The notes below the pieces were generated by a model. That model was not told where the DNA came from. It did no database searches and was given only the letters and a program-made list of their open reading frames with translations. Made by a program: the position numbers and the translations under genes. A DNA stretch of 64,000 nucleotides from Actinokineospora fastidiosa (lineage in GTDB: Bacteria > Actinomycetota > Actinomycetes > Mycobacteriales > Pseudonocardiaceae), in NCBI RefSeq assembly GCF_014648415.1, contig NZ_BMRB01000003.1, positions 558,001 through 622,000 of the forward strand. The letters run 5' to 3'. Of this stretch, positions 9,062-19,825 are shown piece after piece (the first letter of the stretch is position 1; each line of letters starts with the position of its first letter).

Positions 9062-9325
9062 TCAGTCGTCGAGGTGGTCGCCGGTGAGCCTGCGGTAGCC
9101 CTTCGCGCCCGCCCGGTCGACCGCCGCCTTCACCACGCCGAACAGCGCGCCCTGCAGCATCGCCGCGACGAGGACCTGTTTGGTGCTGTGGTCGGGCGAG
9201 GTCGCCTCGGGCGCCTCCTCCTGGCCCGACACCACCTTCCACAGCCGTTTGAACAGCACGCCTGCCAGCAGGCCGCCGAGCACGCCGGAGAGCAGGCTGA
9301 GCGGCCGGTACAAGAGCTTCACCAT
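9062..9325 (-). CDS. DUF4235 membrane protein
   Basis: The 87-residue protein matches the DUF4235 pattern common in actinobacteria: an N-terminal LLYRPLSLLSGVLGGLLAG helix, FKRLWK, an acidic APEATSPDH linker, then a second helix (VLVAAMLQGALFGVVKA) followed by AAVDRAGA. Two membrane helices are expected. The function is unknown. It runs convergently to the 8732 gene. Confidence 0.9.
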   Translation of the reverse strand: MVKLLYRPLSLLSGVLGGLLAGVLFKRLWKVVSGQEEAPEATSPDHSTKQVLVAAMLQGALFGVVKAAVDRAGAKGYRRLTGDHLDD

Positions 9326-9403
9326 GCCCTCCTACTACCCAGGCCGCGCTCTCCGCGAAACCGAGCCCCTTGTGATCACGCTGTCGGCGGAGCATGCTGA
9401 TGC

Positions 9404-9425
9404 CGCTTGGGAGCGCTCCCAAGCG
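9404..9425. promoter_or_regulatory. CelR/CebR-type operator upstream of the cellulase
   Basis: A 22-bp perfect palindrome whose core, TGGGAGCGCTCCCA at 9408-9421, is identical to the 14-bp site bound by CelR of Thermobifida fusca and closely related to CebR sites in Streptomyces. These LacI-type repressors are released by cellobiose. The palindrome ends about 20 nt before the chosen GH6 start, so a bound repressor would block transcription initiation or elongation. Confidence 0.8.
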
Positions 9426-9444
9426 ACCGATGAGGAGCATGCCC

Positions 9445-10569
9445 GTGAGACGACAGCAATGGCTGGCCGCCGTGACCGCGGCCCTGGCACTCGGCGCGGT
9501 GGTGACGGCCGGGAGCGCGCAGGCCGCCCCGCCGCACCTGCCCAGGGGCACGCAGTTCTACGTCGAGCCGGACAGCAACGCCGCCCGCCAGGCCGAGGTG
9601 TACCTGGCCGAGGGCCGCACGGCCGACGCGGAGCTGATGGCGGCGATGGCCGCGCAGCCGCAGGCCATCTGGTTCACCACCGCGGGCGCGGACAAGGTGC
9701 GCGCCGACGTCCGCGCCGTGGTCGAGGCCGCCCGCGCGCAGCACCAGGTGCCCGTGCTGGTGGCGTACTTCGTGCCCTACCGCGACTGCTCGCAGTGGTC
9801 AGCGGGCGGCGCGCGCAGCGAGCAGGAGTACAAGGAGTGGATCGACGCCTTCGCCGAGGGGATCGGCGACCACAAGGCCGTCGTGATCGTCGAGCCGGAC
9901 GGCCTCGCGCTGCTGACCAGCGAGCCGTGGTGCACGATCGGCCCCGATGACGAGCTGGTCCCGCAGCGGTTCCGGGAGATCAGCCACGCGGTGACCGCGC
10001 TCAAGCGCGGCAAGCACACCAAGGTCTACCTCGATGCGGGCCACAGCGCCTGGCAGGCGCTCAACGACTACGACGCTGGCTACGGCGAGCCCCGCCAGCA
10101 GCTGGGCATCGTCAACCGCCTGCGCCTCGGCAACATCGCCGAGGCCGACGGGTTCGCGCTCAACACGTCGAACTACCGGTTCACCGAGGACCTGGTGCAG
10201 TACGGCACGCGCGTGTCCAAGTGCCTCTACCTGCGCGAACGCGGCGCGGAGTCGTGCCCGTCCGCCGAGGAGCTCGACGCGACGCGGGTGCACCCCGTCC
10301 GCATGAAGCACTTCGTCCTCGACACCTCCCGCAACGGCCGGGGCCACTACACCCCGGGCGATGGCGAGACCGACTGGTGCAACCCGCCGGGCCGCGGCCT
10401 GGGCGAGCGGCCGACGGCGAACACCGGCATCCCGCTGGTGGACGCGTTCGTCTGGACCAAGCGCCCCGGCGAGTCCGACGGCGAGTGCCAGGGCGGGCCG
10501 CCCGCCGGGCGCTGGTGGCCGGAGCAGGCCCTGGAGCTGGCCAGGCTGGCCGAGCCGCCACTGCGCTGA
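9445..10569 (+). CDS. Secreted glycoside hydrolase family 6 cellulase (endoglucanase/cellobiohydrolase)
   Basis: GH6 enzymes hydrolyse beta-1,4-glucan by inversion. I choose GTG 9445 because AGGAG lies 7 nt upstream and because the longer frame from 9394 would run through the operator. The 374-residue product has a signal peptide ending about residue 27 (SAQA). GH6 landmarks are YRDC (Asp114), VIVEPDGL (Asp152, the expected catalytic acid), LDTSRNG and WCNPPGRGLG, then WTKRPGESDGEC. Cysteines at the usual disulfide places are present. There is no carbohydrate-binding module or linker, so it is a catalytic domain only. Whether it cuts internally or processively cannot be read from the sequence. 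Confidence 0.93.
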   Translation: MRRQQWLAAVTAALALGAVVTAGSAQAAPPHLPRGTQFYVEPDSNAARQAEVYLAEGRTADAELMAAMAAQPQAIWFTTAGADKVRADVRAVVEAARAQHQVPVLVAYFVPYRDCSQWSAGGARSEQEYKEWIDAFAEGIGDHKAVVIVEPDGLALLTSEPWCTIGPDDELVPQRFREISHAVTALKRGKHTKVYLDAGHSAWQALNDYDAGYGEPRQQLGIVNRLRLGNIAEADGFALNTSNYRFTEDLVQYGTRVSKCLYLRERGAESCPSAEELDATRVHPVRMKHFVLDTSRNGRGHYTPGDGETDWCNPPGRGLGERPTANTGIPLVDAFVWTKRPGESDGECQGGPPAGRWWPEQALELARLAEPPLR

Positions 10570-10607
10570 GGTCACCCGATCGGCGGCGACGGATGTAGTA
10601 CACCTGC

Positions 10608-10613
10608 TATCGT
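10608..10613 (+). promoter_or_regulatory. Candidate -10 element for a leaderless ABC transporter mRNA
   Basis: TATCGT ends 7 nt before ATG 10621. That spacing would place transcription initiation at or next to the start codon, a common leaderless arrangement in actinomycetes. No Shine-Dalgarno sequence is visible. No clear -35 box is present. Confidence 0.3.
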
Positions 10614-10620
10614 CCGCAGC

Positions 10621-11526
10621 ATGAGAACTACCGATGTCGCCGCCGACCGGGTGCGGCAGGGGGAACCGGTAGCAGGCGTCGCGGTGCGGGTGCGTGGGCT
10701 GCGCATGCGCTACGGCACCAAAGACGTGCTGCACGGTGTGGACTTCGACGTCCGCACCGGCGAGCTGGTCGCCCTGCTGGGCCCGAACGGCGCGGGGAAG
10801 AGCACGACCATCGAGATCCTGGAGGGCTTCCGGACCCGCTCCGGCGGCGACGTCGAGGTGCTGGGGAAGGACCCCGCGCACGGCGACGAGCGCTGGCGCG
10901 GCCAACTGGGGGTGGTGCTCCAGTCCTGGCGCGACCACGCCAAATGGCGGGTCCGCGAGCTGCTGGGGCACCTGGGCCGGTACTACCCGGACCCGTTCGA
11001 CGTCGACGAGCTGCTCGCCCTGGTCGGGCTGACCGAGCAGGGCGGGCAGCGCGTCGGCACGCTGTCCGGCGGGCAGCGGCGCAGGCTGGACGTGGCGATC
11101 GGCATCGTCGGCAGGCCGAGGCTGCTGTTCCTGGACGAGCCCACCGCCGGCTTCGACCCGCAGGCCCGCCGCGAGTTCCACGACCTGGTGCACCGGCTGG
11201 TCGACGTGGAGAACACCACGGTCCTGCTGACCACGCACGACCTGGCCGAGGCCGAGAAGCTGGCCGACCGCATCCTGATCCTCGCCGACGGGCGCATCCT
11301 GGCCGACGGCAGCGCCGACGAGCTGGCCCGCTCGGTGGAGGGCAAGGCCGAGGTCCGCTGGACCCGGGCGGGCGAGCGGTTCGTCCACACCACCGACGAC
11401 GCGACGGCGTACGTCCGGGACCTGCTGAACGAACCCGGCGAGCCGGTGGCGGACCTGGAGGTCCGGCGGACCTCGCTGGAGGACACGTACATGGCGATGG
11501 TGCAGCGCCAGGAGGGGGAGCGGTGA
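10621..11526 (+). CDS. ABC transporter ATP-binding protein (ABC-2 / drug-export type)
   Basis: The 301-residue ATPase carries Walker A GPNGAGKST (54-62), a Q-loop near VVLQS, the signature LSGGQRRRLDVA, Walker B LLFLDEPTAGFD and the His switch TTHDLAEAEKLADR. The C-terminal part resembles the DrrA/YadG-type extension. It pairs with the ABC-2 permease starting at 11523 (GTGA overlap) to form a likely homodimeric exporter. The substrate cannot be inferred. There is no ribosome site; see the leaderless promoter candidate. Confidence 0.93.
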   Translation: MRTTDVAADRVRQGEPVAGVAVRVRGLRMRYGTKDVLHGVDFDVRTGELVALLGPNGAGKSTTIEILEGFRTRSGGDVEVLGKDPAHGDERWRGQLGVVLQSWRDHAKWRVRELLGHLGRYYPDPFDVDELLALVGLTEQGGQRVGTLSGGQRRRLDVAIGIVGRPRLLFLDEPTAGFDPQARREFHDLVHRLVDVENTTVLLTTHDLAEAEKLADRILILADGRILADGSADELARSVEGKAEVRWTRAGERFVHTTDDATAYVRDLLNEPGEPVADLEVRRTSLEDTYMAMVQRQEGER

Positions 11527-12365
11527 ACGCGAACGCGATCGCACTGGGCGTCAACCGGGGCTGGATCACCTGGCGCAGCACGAACTCCAGCCGGGAGGGG
11601 CTGTTCAACCTCTTCTTCTACAACGCCATCCCGTTGGTCTTCCTCATCGTCTCGCGCGACTCGACGCTGCCGGGGACGGACATCGCGCTGGGCGCCAAGC
11701 TCCTGCCGGGCATGCTCGCGCTGATGGTCGTGTTCTCGGTGATGGGCACGGCGTACTACCTGTCGACCGAGCGCGAGGACGGGACGCTGCTGCGCGCGAA
11801 GGCGGTGCCGCGCGGGATGTCGGCCTACGTCGTCGGCCTGGCGTTCGTCGCGGTGATGGACGTGCTGGTGTCGCTGGCGATCGTGCTGGTGCCGGGCATG
11901 TTCATCGTGCCGGGCGTGCCGGTGGGTGACCTGGGGATGTGGATCGGCCTGATCGGGTACGTCGTGCTCGGCCTGATCGCCTGCCTGCCGCTGGGCGTGC
12001 TCATCGGGTCGGCGATCCAGAGCCCGAGGGTGATCGGCGGCTTCGGCTTCCTGATCACGATGGGGCTGGCCATGGTGTCCGGGCTGTTCTTCCCCATGCA
12101 GGACCTGTGGGGCTGGGTGCAGGTGCTGGTGCAGGCACTTCCGCTGTACTGGCTCGGGCTGGGGATGCGCTCGGTGTTCCTGCCGGACGCGGCGGCGGCC
12201 TACGAGCTGACGGAGTCGTGGCGGACGCTGGAGACGCTCGGCGTGCTGGGGGCGTGGGCGGCGCTGGGTCTCATCGCGGGCCCGATCCTGCTCCGCCGCA
12301 CCGCCCGCCGGGAGTCCGGAGCGGCCATGGAGGCCCGCCGCGCCCAGGCGATGCAGCGCACGTGA
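11523..12365 (+). CDS. ABC-2 type permease
   Basis: This 280-residue membrane protein starts at GTG 11523, inside the stop of the ATPase gene. It has about six hydrophobic helices and an ABC-2 layout: a cytoplasmic N-terminus, helices through LLPGMLALMVVFSVMGTAYYL, the cytosolic EREDGTLLRAKAVP coupling loop, a conserved region with GLFFPMQDL, and a last helix with a basic tail. With the upstream ATPase it forms an exporter of unknown cargo. Confidence 0.9.
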   Translation: MNANAIALGVNRGWITWRSTNSSREGLFNLFFYNAIPLVFLIVSRDSTLPGTDIALGAKLLPGMLALMVVFSVMGTAYYLSTEREDGTLLRAKAVPRGMSAYVVGLAFVAVMDVLVSLAIVLVPGMFIVPGVPVGDLGMWIGLIGYVVLGLIACLPLGVLIGSAIQSPRVIGGFGFLITMGLAMVSGLFFPMQDLWGWVQVLVQALPLYWLGLGMRSVFLPDAAAAYELTESWRTLETLGVLGAWAALGLIAGPILLRRTARRESGAAMEARRAQAMQRT

Positions 12366-12387
12366 GCCGAGGACCGAGAATCAGCCC

Positions 12388-12645
12388 ATGAGCGACACCG
12401 TCCACAACCGCATAGCCGTCCTGCGCGCCGAGCGCCAGGTCTCCCGCCGCCAACTCGCGGAGGCGCTCGGCGTGCACTACCAGACGGTCGGCTACCTGGA
12501 GCGCGGCGAGTTCAGCCCCAGCCTCCACCTGGCCTTGCGGATCGCGGAGTACTTCGAGGTCCCGGTCGAGCTGGTGTTCTCCACGAAGCCCTTCCCCCGG
12601 ATCGGCGGGGAGTTGACCTCGACCAAGGTGGAGGATGCAGGCTGA
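12388..12645 (+). CDS. XRE-family helix-turn-helix regulator
   Basis: An 85-residue protein that is essentially one HTH_3 domain: NRIAVLRAERQVSRRQLAEA, LGVHYQTVGYLERGEFSPSL, then HLALRIAEYFEVPVELVFS. Such short YgzD/YozG-type regulators usually accompany small membrane or transport genes, here the ABC pair 22 nt upstream. It may close the operon as a local regulator. The remaining residues after the HTH are a short tail that overlaps the beginning of the next frame. Confidence 0.9.
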   Translation: MSDTVHNRIAVLRAERQVSRRQLAEALGVHYQTVGYLERGEFSPSLHLALRIAEYFEVPVELVFSTKPFPRIGGELTSTKVEDAG

Positions 12646-12649
12646 TCGC

Positions 12650-13042
12650 ATGGAGCACGAGATCGAGGCGATCAAGCAGGTTGTCGCGGCCATCGAACAG
12701 GCACAGCGAACGGAATCGGTGGAGGATTTCGTCTCCCTCTTCCGCGAAGACGCGATCTGGACGACGGGCCACGGGAAGTTCCTGAAGGGCCGGGAGGAGA
12801 TCGCCGCCTTCACCGCAAAGGTCCTCCCGGGCGCGATGAAGGAGTCGACAGCGACATACGAGGTGACCCACGTCCTGTTCATCCGACCGGACGTGGCCGC
12901 GGTGAAGGTGCGCCAACGCCAAACCACCCACGACGGCACCCCGCTACCCGACGCACCCGAGGGCTCACCGATGTACGTCATGTCCAAGGAGGACGGCCAC
13001 TGGCGCCTGACGGCAAACCAGAACACGGTAGTCGTGGCCTGA
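12650..13042 (+). CDS. SnoaL/DUF4440-like (SgcJ/EcaC family) protein
   Basis: A 130-residue NTF2-fold protein with the family pattern: AIKQVVAAIEQAQ helix, VEDFVSLFREDAIWTTGHGK, LKGREEIAAF, VAAVKVRQ and HWRLTANQNTVV. Members range from catalytic to purely binding proteins and the reaction here is unknown. Two in-frame ATGs exist. ATG 12635 sits directly on the GGAGG and overlaps the XRE gene; ATG 12650 is 15 nt after it. I give 12650, with low certainty about the start. Translation is probably coupled to the regulator. Confidence 0.85.
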   Translation: MEHEIEAIKQVVAAIEQAQRTESVEDFVSLFREDAIWTTGHGKFLKGREEIAAFTAKVLPGAMKESTATYEVTHVLFIRPDVAAVKVRQRQTTHDGTPLPDAPEGSPMYVMSKEDGHWRLTANQNTVVVA

Positions 13043-13129
13043 GGCGCCCATGAGGAGGTCGGTGACCGCCAGCCAGAAGAACCCGGCGGTCACCGACACC
13101 ATTACGGCGAGGCAAGGCCCGGGCCAGAC

Positions 13130-14330
13130 GTCTGCGAGGCGACGAACCCCTCTCCTGGTCCCCACGCTCGCTTCCTCTGCCACACCAACTCCCCCATTGC
13201 CACTTTCGCTCCCTCCCACTGGCACCTCCGCTCACTGGCGCCTGCGCTCCCCAGCGGGCAGTTGTTGAGGTTGCGCAGCTCCTCGAGGCGTTTCCGCTCC
13301 CTCCCCTGGCACCTCCGCTCCCCTGGCACCTCCGCTCCCCCTGCCGCCCCCGTTCTCCCACCCTGGCTCCCTCTCCCACGCCAGCTCTCCCACCCCCTCC
13401 GCTTCTCCCTTTTTGGCTTCTCCTCCACGCCAGCTTCCCCACCGCCCTCCGCTTCTCCCACTTTCGCTTCCCTCCCGCTCTTCCTCGCCCTCTGCGCTCC
13501 TGCTCCCTCGCTGCCACTTCCTCCCTGCCGCTGCCTCTCCTGCCGTCGCGCCACCGCATATTTCCGGCTCTGTCGCTGCCGCCGCCTGCCTGCCGCCGCC
13601 TGTCTACCGCTGCCTCTCCCGCTCCCCCGCAGTCGCCACTCGCTGCCGCCACCTCGCTGCCGTCTCTCCGCCGCGCCTGCCTGCCTCCCCGCCGGGCCCG
13701 CCTGCCTGCTGGCCGCCTCTCCGCCGCCGCCCTGCCTCCCGCCGCCTCTCCCGCTCCCTCGTTGCCGCCGCCTGCCTGCCGCCGCCTCGGTGCGCCTCCC
13801 CGCCGTGCCAGCCTGCCTCCCGCCGCCTCTCCCACTCCCTCACTGCCGCCACCTCGCTGCTGCCTCCCCGCCGTGCCAGCCTGCCTCCCGCCGCCCCTCC
13901 CACTCCCTCACTGCCGCCACCTCGCCTGCCTGCCTGCCGCTCTCCGCCGCCGCCTGCCTCCCGCAGCCTCTTCCCACTCCCTCGCTGCCGCCACCTCGCC
14001 TGCCTGCCTGCCGCTCTCCGCCGCCGCCTGCCTCCCGCAGCCTCTTCCCACTCCCTCGCTGCCGCCATCTCGCTGCCGTCTCTCCGCTGCGCCTGCCTGC
14101 CTCCCGCTGCCTCGCTGCTGCCTCCCTGCCGCGCCTGTCTGCCGCTGCCTCTCCCCCATTCCTTCCCTGCCACCGCCTGCCTCCCGCCGCATCTCCGCCA
14201 CCTGCCGCCGGGTCTGCCGCTCCCTCTCTCCCGCCACCTCCCTGCTGGCTCCCCCCGGCTTCCCCGCAGGCTCCCTCCCGGCTCCCCCGCTTCCCCCTTC
14301 CCCTCCCCTCACCCCTCACAAAGCCACCGG
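13130..14330. repeat. 1.2-kb strand-asymmetric pyrimidine tract of degenerate tandem repeats
   Basis: The + strand is almost all C and T, with very few A, for about 1.2 kb; the other strand is purine/G-rich. It is built from shuffled short words (ctgcctgcc, gccgccacctcg, cccactccctc) that assemble into imperfect units of about 68 and 74 bp. Short copies near 13300-13340 (ctggcacctccgctccc) repeat with about a 17-bp period. Long open frames cross it on both strands but encode only Pro/Leu/Cys/Arg- or Gly/Arg-rich low-complexity sequence with no domain, so I call no gene here. It separates the SnoaL-like gene from a hydrolase. Confidence 0.8.
13921..14068. repeat. Two near-identical 74-bp tandem copies inside the pyrimidine tract
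   Basis: Copy 1 (13921-13994) and copy 2 (13995-14068) each begin ctcgcctgcctgcctgccgc and differ only at the final base. Just upstream, 13801-13868 and 13869-13936 form a related 68-bp pair sharing cgccgtgccagcctgcctcc. The near-identity suggests recent duplication. Confidence 0.9.
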
Positions 14331-14436
14331 GGACGCGCCGCTCGGCCTGACCTCCCTCCACACCAGATCCGGACTCGGGCGTGAATTTCCGGCGGGGCGG
14401 GGTACTCATTCAGCAGAGGTTGAATGGAGCGCCGTC

Positions 14437-15186
14437 ATGCATGCAGAGACCATGGCCCTGGAGCGGGGCACGCCGCTTCCTCTGGAGCGTGAGCGGGTTC
14501 TGGCCGCCATGCTCGGCATTCCCGCGCTGATCCGCCACCCCGTGTGGCGGCGCGCCGACCCCGAGCAGGGGCGGGGGCGGGGTGTGGTGCTGATACCCGG
14601 CTTCGGTGTCGGCGGCAGCAGTCTCGCGCTCGTGCACTCCTGGCTGGCCGCACGCGGTTACAAACCCGCTGGGGCGCGCATCGGGCTGAACGTCGGCTGC
14701 ACCACCGACCTCGTGAAGCGGCTCGAGCGGCGGGTCAAGGAGATGGCCGACCGCACCGGACGGCGGGTCGTCCTCCTGGGGCAGAGTCGCGGCGGTTGGC
14801 TCGGCAGGCTGGTCGCCGTGCGCAGGCCGGAGTTGGTGCGGGGGCTGGTGATGGCAGGCAGCCCCGTCCTCGACCCGCTCGGCGCGCACAGCAAGGTCGT
14901 CCGTGTCGCCCGGTTCCTGGCCCGGTTGTCGGCGATGGGCGTCCCGGGGCTGCTGAACGCCGCCTGCCTCTCCGGAGACTGCATGCGCACCCACCGCGCC
15001 GCGCTTGGGGCCGCGTTGCCGGTGCCCGCGTTGGCCGTGTACTCCCGCCAGGACGCCATCGTCCCCTGGGAGCTGTGCCTCGACCCGTGCGCGGAATGCG
15101 TCGAGGTGTCCAGCAGTCACACCGGGATGGCGCTGGACCCCGCCTTCTTCGCCGCCGTGCAGCCCAAGCTCGCCGAATGGGCCTGA
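14437..15186 (+). CDS. Alpha/beta hydrolase
   Basis: ATG 14437 has GGAG 8 nt upstream; the longer open frame runs back through the pyrimidine tract and is not credible. The 249-residue protein has the fold's early GVVLIPGFGVGGSS oxyanion region, nucleophile elbow GQSRGG (Ser), acid candidate in YSRQDAIVP and His in SSSHTGM. The CTTDLVKRLERRVKEMADRTG segment resembles lipase-like esterases that act without a signal peptide. The substrate is unknown. It ends 1 nt before a convergent gene with no terminator space. Confidence 0.85.
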   Translation: MHAETMALERGTPLPLERERVLAAMLGIPALIRHPVWRRADPEQGRGRGVVLIPGFGVGGSSLALVHSWLAARGYKPAGARIGLNVGCTTDLVKRLERRVKEMADRTGRRVVLLGQSRGGWLGRLVAVRRPELVRGLVMAGSPVLDPLGAHSKVVRVARFLARLSAMGVPGLLNAACLSGDCMRTHRAALGAALPVPALAVYSRQDAIVPWELCLDPCAECVEVSSSHTGMALDPAFFAAVQPKLAEWA

Positions 15187-15187
15187 G

Positions 15188-17152
<1,965 letters not shown>

Positions 17153-17230
17153 GTCCGATCGGCTACCCGAGCGGGCCGGGCGGAAAACCCCACCAGGTGT
17201 CGAAGTCCCGGCGACGGGTTACCCACCCCC

Positions 17231-18157
17231 GTGACCTCACGTGCGGAACCCCCGGAGCGCGACGGCGAGCACACCCTCGTCAACCAGTACCTGCGGCAGA
17301 TCGCGGCGACGCCGCTGCTGACCGCCGACGAGGAGGTGTCGATCGCCAAGCGGATCGAAGCGGGCGTCTACGCCGAGCAGCTGCTGCGCGGCGAACCGCC
17401 CGTGCCGAAGTCGGAGCTGACCAGGATCGCCCGCGACGGGCAGCGGGCCAAGGACCACATGGTGCGGGCCAACCTGCGGCTGGTCGTGTCGATCGCGAAG
17501 AAGCACCTGCACCGCGGGCTGCCGCTGCTCGACCTGATCCAGGAGGGCAACCTCGGCCTGATCCACGCGGTGGAGAAGTTCGACTACGCCAAGGGCTTCA
17601 AGTTCTCCACCTACGCCACGTGGTGGATCAGGCAGGCGGTGGAGCGCGGCATCACCACGCAGAGCCGCACGGTCCGCCTGCCCGTGCACGTCGTGGAGGA
17701 GCTGTCCAAGCTCGGCCGGGTCGAGCGCAAGCTCCAGCTGACCCTCGGCAGGCCGCCGACCGTCGACGAGGTGGCCGCCGAGCTGGGAGCCAAGCCCGAG
17801 CGCGTCATCGAGCTGCGCCGGGTGGACCGGACGGCGATCAGCCTCGACACGCCCGTGGCCGCCGACACCGACATGACCGTGGGCGACCTGATCGAGGACA
17901 GCGAGATCATGGACGCCTCCGACATCGTCGCCTACCAGGGCCTGGCGCGGGAGCTGCGGGCGCTCGTCGACGCCCTGCCCCCGCGCGAGGCGATGATCAT
18001 CACCCTGCGGTTCGGCCTCAACGGCGGCGAGCCGTGCACGCTGCAGCAGGTCGCCGACCGGCTCGGGCTCACCAGGGAACGCATCCGGCAGCTGGAGAAG
18101 ATCGCCCTCGCCAAGCTGCGCGACCCGGACACCCCGCTGCTGTCCTGGGCGGGATGA
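17231..18157 (+). CDS. RNA polymerase sigma-70 factor (primary-like, group 2)
   Basis: From GTG 17231 the protein has 308 residues. Region 1.2 is [26 protein letters not shown]. Region 2 is [41 protein letters not shown] and [17 protein letters not shown]. Region 3 begins [18 protein letters not shown], and region 4 has [12 protein letters not shown] and a canonical HTH ([20 protein letters not shown]). Region 1.1 is missing and the length is that of HrdA/HrdD/SigB-type group 2 factors, so it is probably not the essential sigma. No Shine-Dalgarno is visible before the start. It overlaps or abuts the downstream hydrolase. Confidence 0.9.
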   Translation: MTSRAEPPERDGEHTLVNQYLRQIAATPLLTADEEVSIAKRIEAGVYAEQLLRGEPPVPKSELTRIARDGQRAKDHMVRANLRLVVSIAKKHLHRGLPLLDLIQEGNLGLIHAVEKFDYAKGFKFSTYATWWIRQAVERGITTQSRTVRLPVHVVEELSKLGRVERKLQLTLGRPPTVDEVAAELGAKPERVIELRRVDRTAISLDTPVAADTDMTVGDLIEDSEIMDASDIVAYQGLARELRALVDALPPREAMIITLRFGLNGGEPCTLQQVADRLGLTRERIRQLEKIALAKLRDPDTPLLSWAG

Positions 18158-18168
18158 GGGAGGTTGCC

Positions 18169-18816
18169 GTGTTCATCGACGAGGAAGTGCGGATACCGGT
18201 CGACGGGGTCGGGCTGCCCGCCCACGTCGCCCTGCCCCGGCGCACCAGCGGCGCCATCGTCTTCGCCCACGGCAGCGGCAGCAGCCGCCACAGTCCGCGC
18301 AACCAGCGGGTCGCCGCCGCCCTGCGGGACGCTGGCCACGGCACCGTCCTGACCGACCTGCTGACACCGGAGGAGGAGGACCTGCGCTTCGACATCCCGC
18401 TGCTCGCCAGCCGCCTCGCGGGCGTCGTCGACTGGCTGGCTGACCGGCTGCCCGACACGCCGATCGGGCTGTTCGGGGCGAGCACGGGCGCGGCCGCGGC
18501 CCTCGTCACCGCTGCCGAGCGCCCCGCCGCCGTGCGGGCGGTCGTCTCCCGGGGCGGGCGCCCGGACCTGGCGGGCGACGCGCTCGGCCGGGTGCTGGCC
18601 CCGACCCTGCTGATCGTCGGCGGCCTCGACCACCCGGTCATCCCGCTCAACCGCCAGGCCGCCGAGCACCTCCGCGCGATGGCGCGGGTGGAGATCGTCG
18701 CGGGCGCGACGCACCTGTTCGAGGAGCCCGGCACGCTGGACCGGGTCGCCTCCTTGGCGGCGGAGTGGTTCACCACCAACGTCGGCACCGCGCCCGCACA
18801 GCCCTACCCGTCCTGA
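18169..18816 (+). CDS. Dienelactone hydrolase-like alpha/beta hydrolase
   Basis: GTG 18169 follows GAGGGAGG at 18156-18163, a better fit than ATG 18154, which merely overlaps the sigma-factor stop. The 215-residue protein has AIVFAHGSGSSRHSPRNQRV near the N-terminus, nucleophile region GLFGASTGAAAAL (Ser), GGLDHPVIPLN (Asp) and GATHLFEEPG (His). Small hydrolases of this type are often paired with PRTase genes in actinomycete stress loci, and the PRTase-esterase fusion lies just beyond the sigma gene, so a shared regulon is possible (inference). Confidence 0.85.
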   Translation: MFIDEEVRIPVDGVGLPAHVALPRRTSGAIVFAHGSGSSRHSPRNQRVAAALRDAGHGTVLTDLLTPEEEDLRFDIPLLASRLAGVVDWLADRLPDTPIGLFGASTGAAAALVTAAERPAAVRAVVSRGGRPDLAGDALGRVLAPTLLIVGGLDHPVIPLNRQAAEHLRAMARVEIVAGATHLFEEPGTLDRVASLAAEWFTTNVGTAPAQPYPS

Positions 18817-18822
18817 CCGGGC

Positions 18823-19725
18823 TCAGCCGAGCGCGGCGATGGCGACCTCGGCCGCCTCGGCGACGAGGGCGTCGCGGTACTCGGCGTCCGGGGTGGGGCG
18901 GGTCGTCATGACAGCCATGACGATCGGCGCGCGGTCCGGCGGCCAGAGGACGGCGATGTCGTTGCGGGTGCCGTAGGCGCCCGCGCCGGTCTTGTCGCCG
19001 ACGATCCAGCCCTCAGGTGTCCCGGCGCGGATCAGCTTCGCGCCGGTGGTGTTGCCGCGCAGCATCTCGACCAGGATCGCGCGCCTGTCTTCGGGCAGCG
19101 CGTCGCCGAGGGTGAACGCGCGCAGGGTGGTCGCGAGCGCGCGCGGGGTGCTGGTGTCGCGGTCGTCGCCGGGGACGGCGGTGTTGAGCTCGATCTCGTA
19201 GCGGTCGGCGCGCAGCGTGCGGTCGCCGACGGCGCGCATCGCCTCGGTGAAGCCGCTCGGGCCGCCGAGTTCGGTGAGCAGCAGGTTGGCTGCGGTGTTG
19301 TCGCTGAAGCGGATGGCCGCGTCGCACAGGGCGCGCACGGTCATCTCGGTGTGCTCGCCGGTGATCGGCGAGTTCGGGACCAGGTCGTCCCGGTCGTAGC
19401 GGATCACCCGGTCCAGGTCCGTGCCCGCGCGCAGGATCGCGCCGACGGCGAGGGCCTTGAAGGTGGAGGCGTAGGCGAAGCGGTCGTCGGCGCGGAAGGC
19501 GACCTCGCGGCCGCTCCCGGTGTCGATCGCGTACACGCCGAGCCGGGCGTCGAACCGCTGCTCCAGGGCGGCGAACTCGCCGTCGCGGGAGACCGGGGCG
19601 GCGGTCGTCGTGACCGGTGTGGTCGTCGCTGTCGTCGACGGCGTTGGTTCGGCGGTCGTCGTGCAGCCGGTCGCCAGGGCCAGCGCCGCCGTCGCCGCCG
19701 CCAGCCCTCGCTTGATGTTCCCCAT
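18823..19725 (-). CDS. bla: Class A serine beta-lactamase (lipoprotein)
   Basis: ATG 19725 is preceded by AAGGGGA. The 300-residue product has a lipobox LATGC (Cys21), so it is probably anchored outside the membrane, then a Thr/Pro-rich linker. Class A motifs are S87TFK, S141DN, the omega-loop EIELN (Glu177 to Asn181, matching E166-N170 of TEM numbering) and KTG in [12 protein letters not shown]. It should hydrolyse penicillins; the spectrum is not deducible. It is divergent from a LysR regulator followed by a BlaB-like protein, the arrangement known from the Streptomyces cacaoi bla locus. Confidence 0.95.
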   Translation of the reverse strand: MGNIKRGLAAATAALALATGCTTTAEPTPSTTATTTPVTTTAAPVSRDGEFAALEQRFDARLGVYAIDTGSGREVAFRADDRFAYASTFKALAVGAILRAGTDLDRVIRYDRDDLVPNSPITGEHTEMTVRALCDAAIRFSDNTAANLLLTELGGPSGFTEAMRAVGDRTLRADRYEIELNTAVPGDDRDTSTPRALATTLRAFTLGDALPEDRRAILVEMLRGNTTGAKLIRAGTPEGWIVGDKTGAGAYGTRNDIAVLWPPDRAPIVMAVMTTRPTPDAEYRDALVAEAAEVAIAALG

Positions 19726-19783
19726 GGAAGATCCCCTTTCGGTCCACGCCAGTCTCGCGAGCGCGATTGATGCTGTCCAAGAC

Positions 19784-19799
19784 GGAAGCGCGCACTTCC
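19784..19799. promoter_or_regulatory. Candidate regulator site between bla and the LysR gene
   Basis: GGAAG at 19784-19788 and CTTCC at 19795-19799 form an inverted repeat in the 100-bp divergent intergenic region, about 27 nt before the LysR start. LysR-type operators usually contain imperfect dyads of this size. Assignment rests only on position and symmetry. Confidence 0.35.
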
Positions 19800-19825
19800 A
19801 TGCCGGAATCGCATAGGATCGCGGC

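Noticed and set aside
12965-13225. Minus-strand frame with a membrane-like stretch (LAVMVSVTAGFFWLAVTDLL)
   Set aside because: Overlaps the end of the SnoaL-like gene, has no ribosome site, and its N-terminus comes from the repeat tract. A decayed fragment remains possible.
13262-14384. Long Pro/Leu/Cys-rich frames in the pyrimidine tract, and Gly/Arg-rich frames opposite
   Set aside because: They arise because the skewed sequence contains few stop codons; no frame has domain-like composition or a convincing start.
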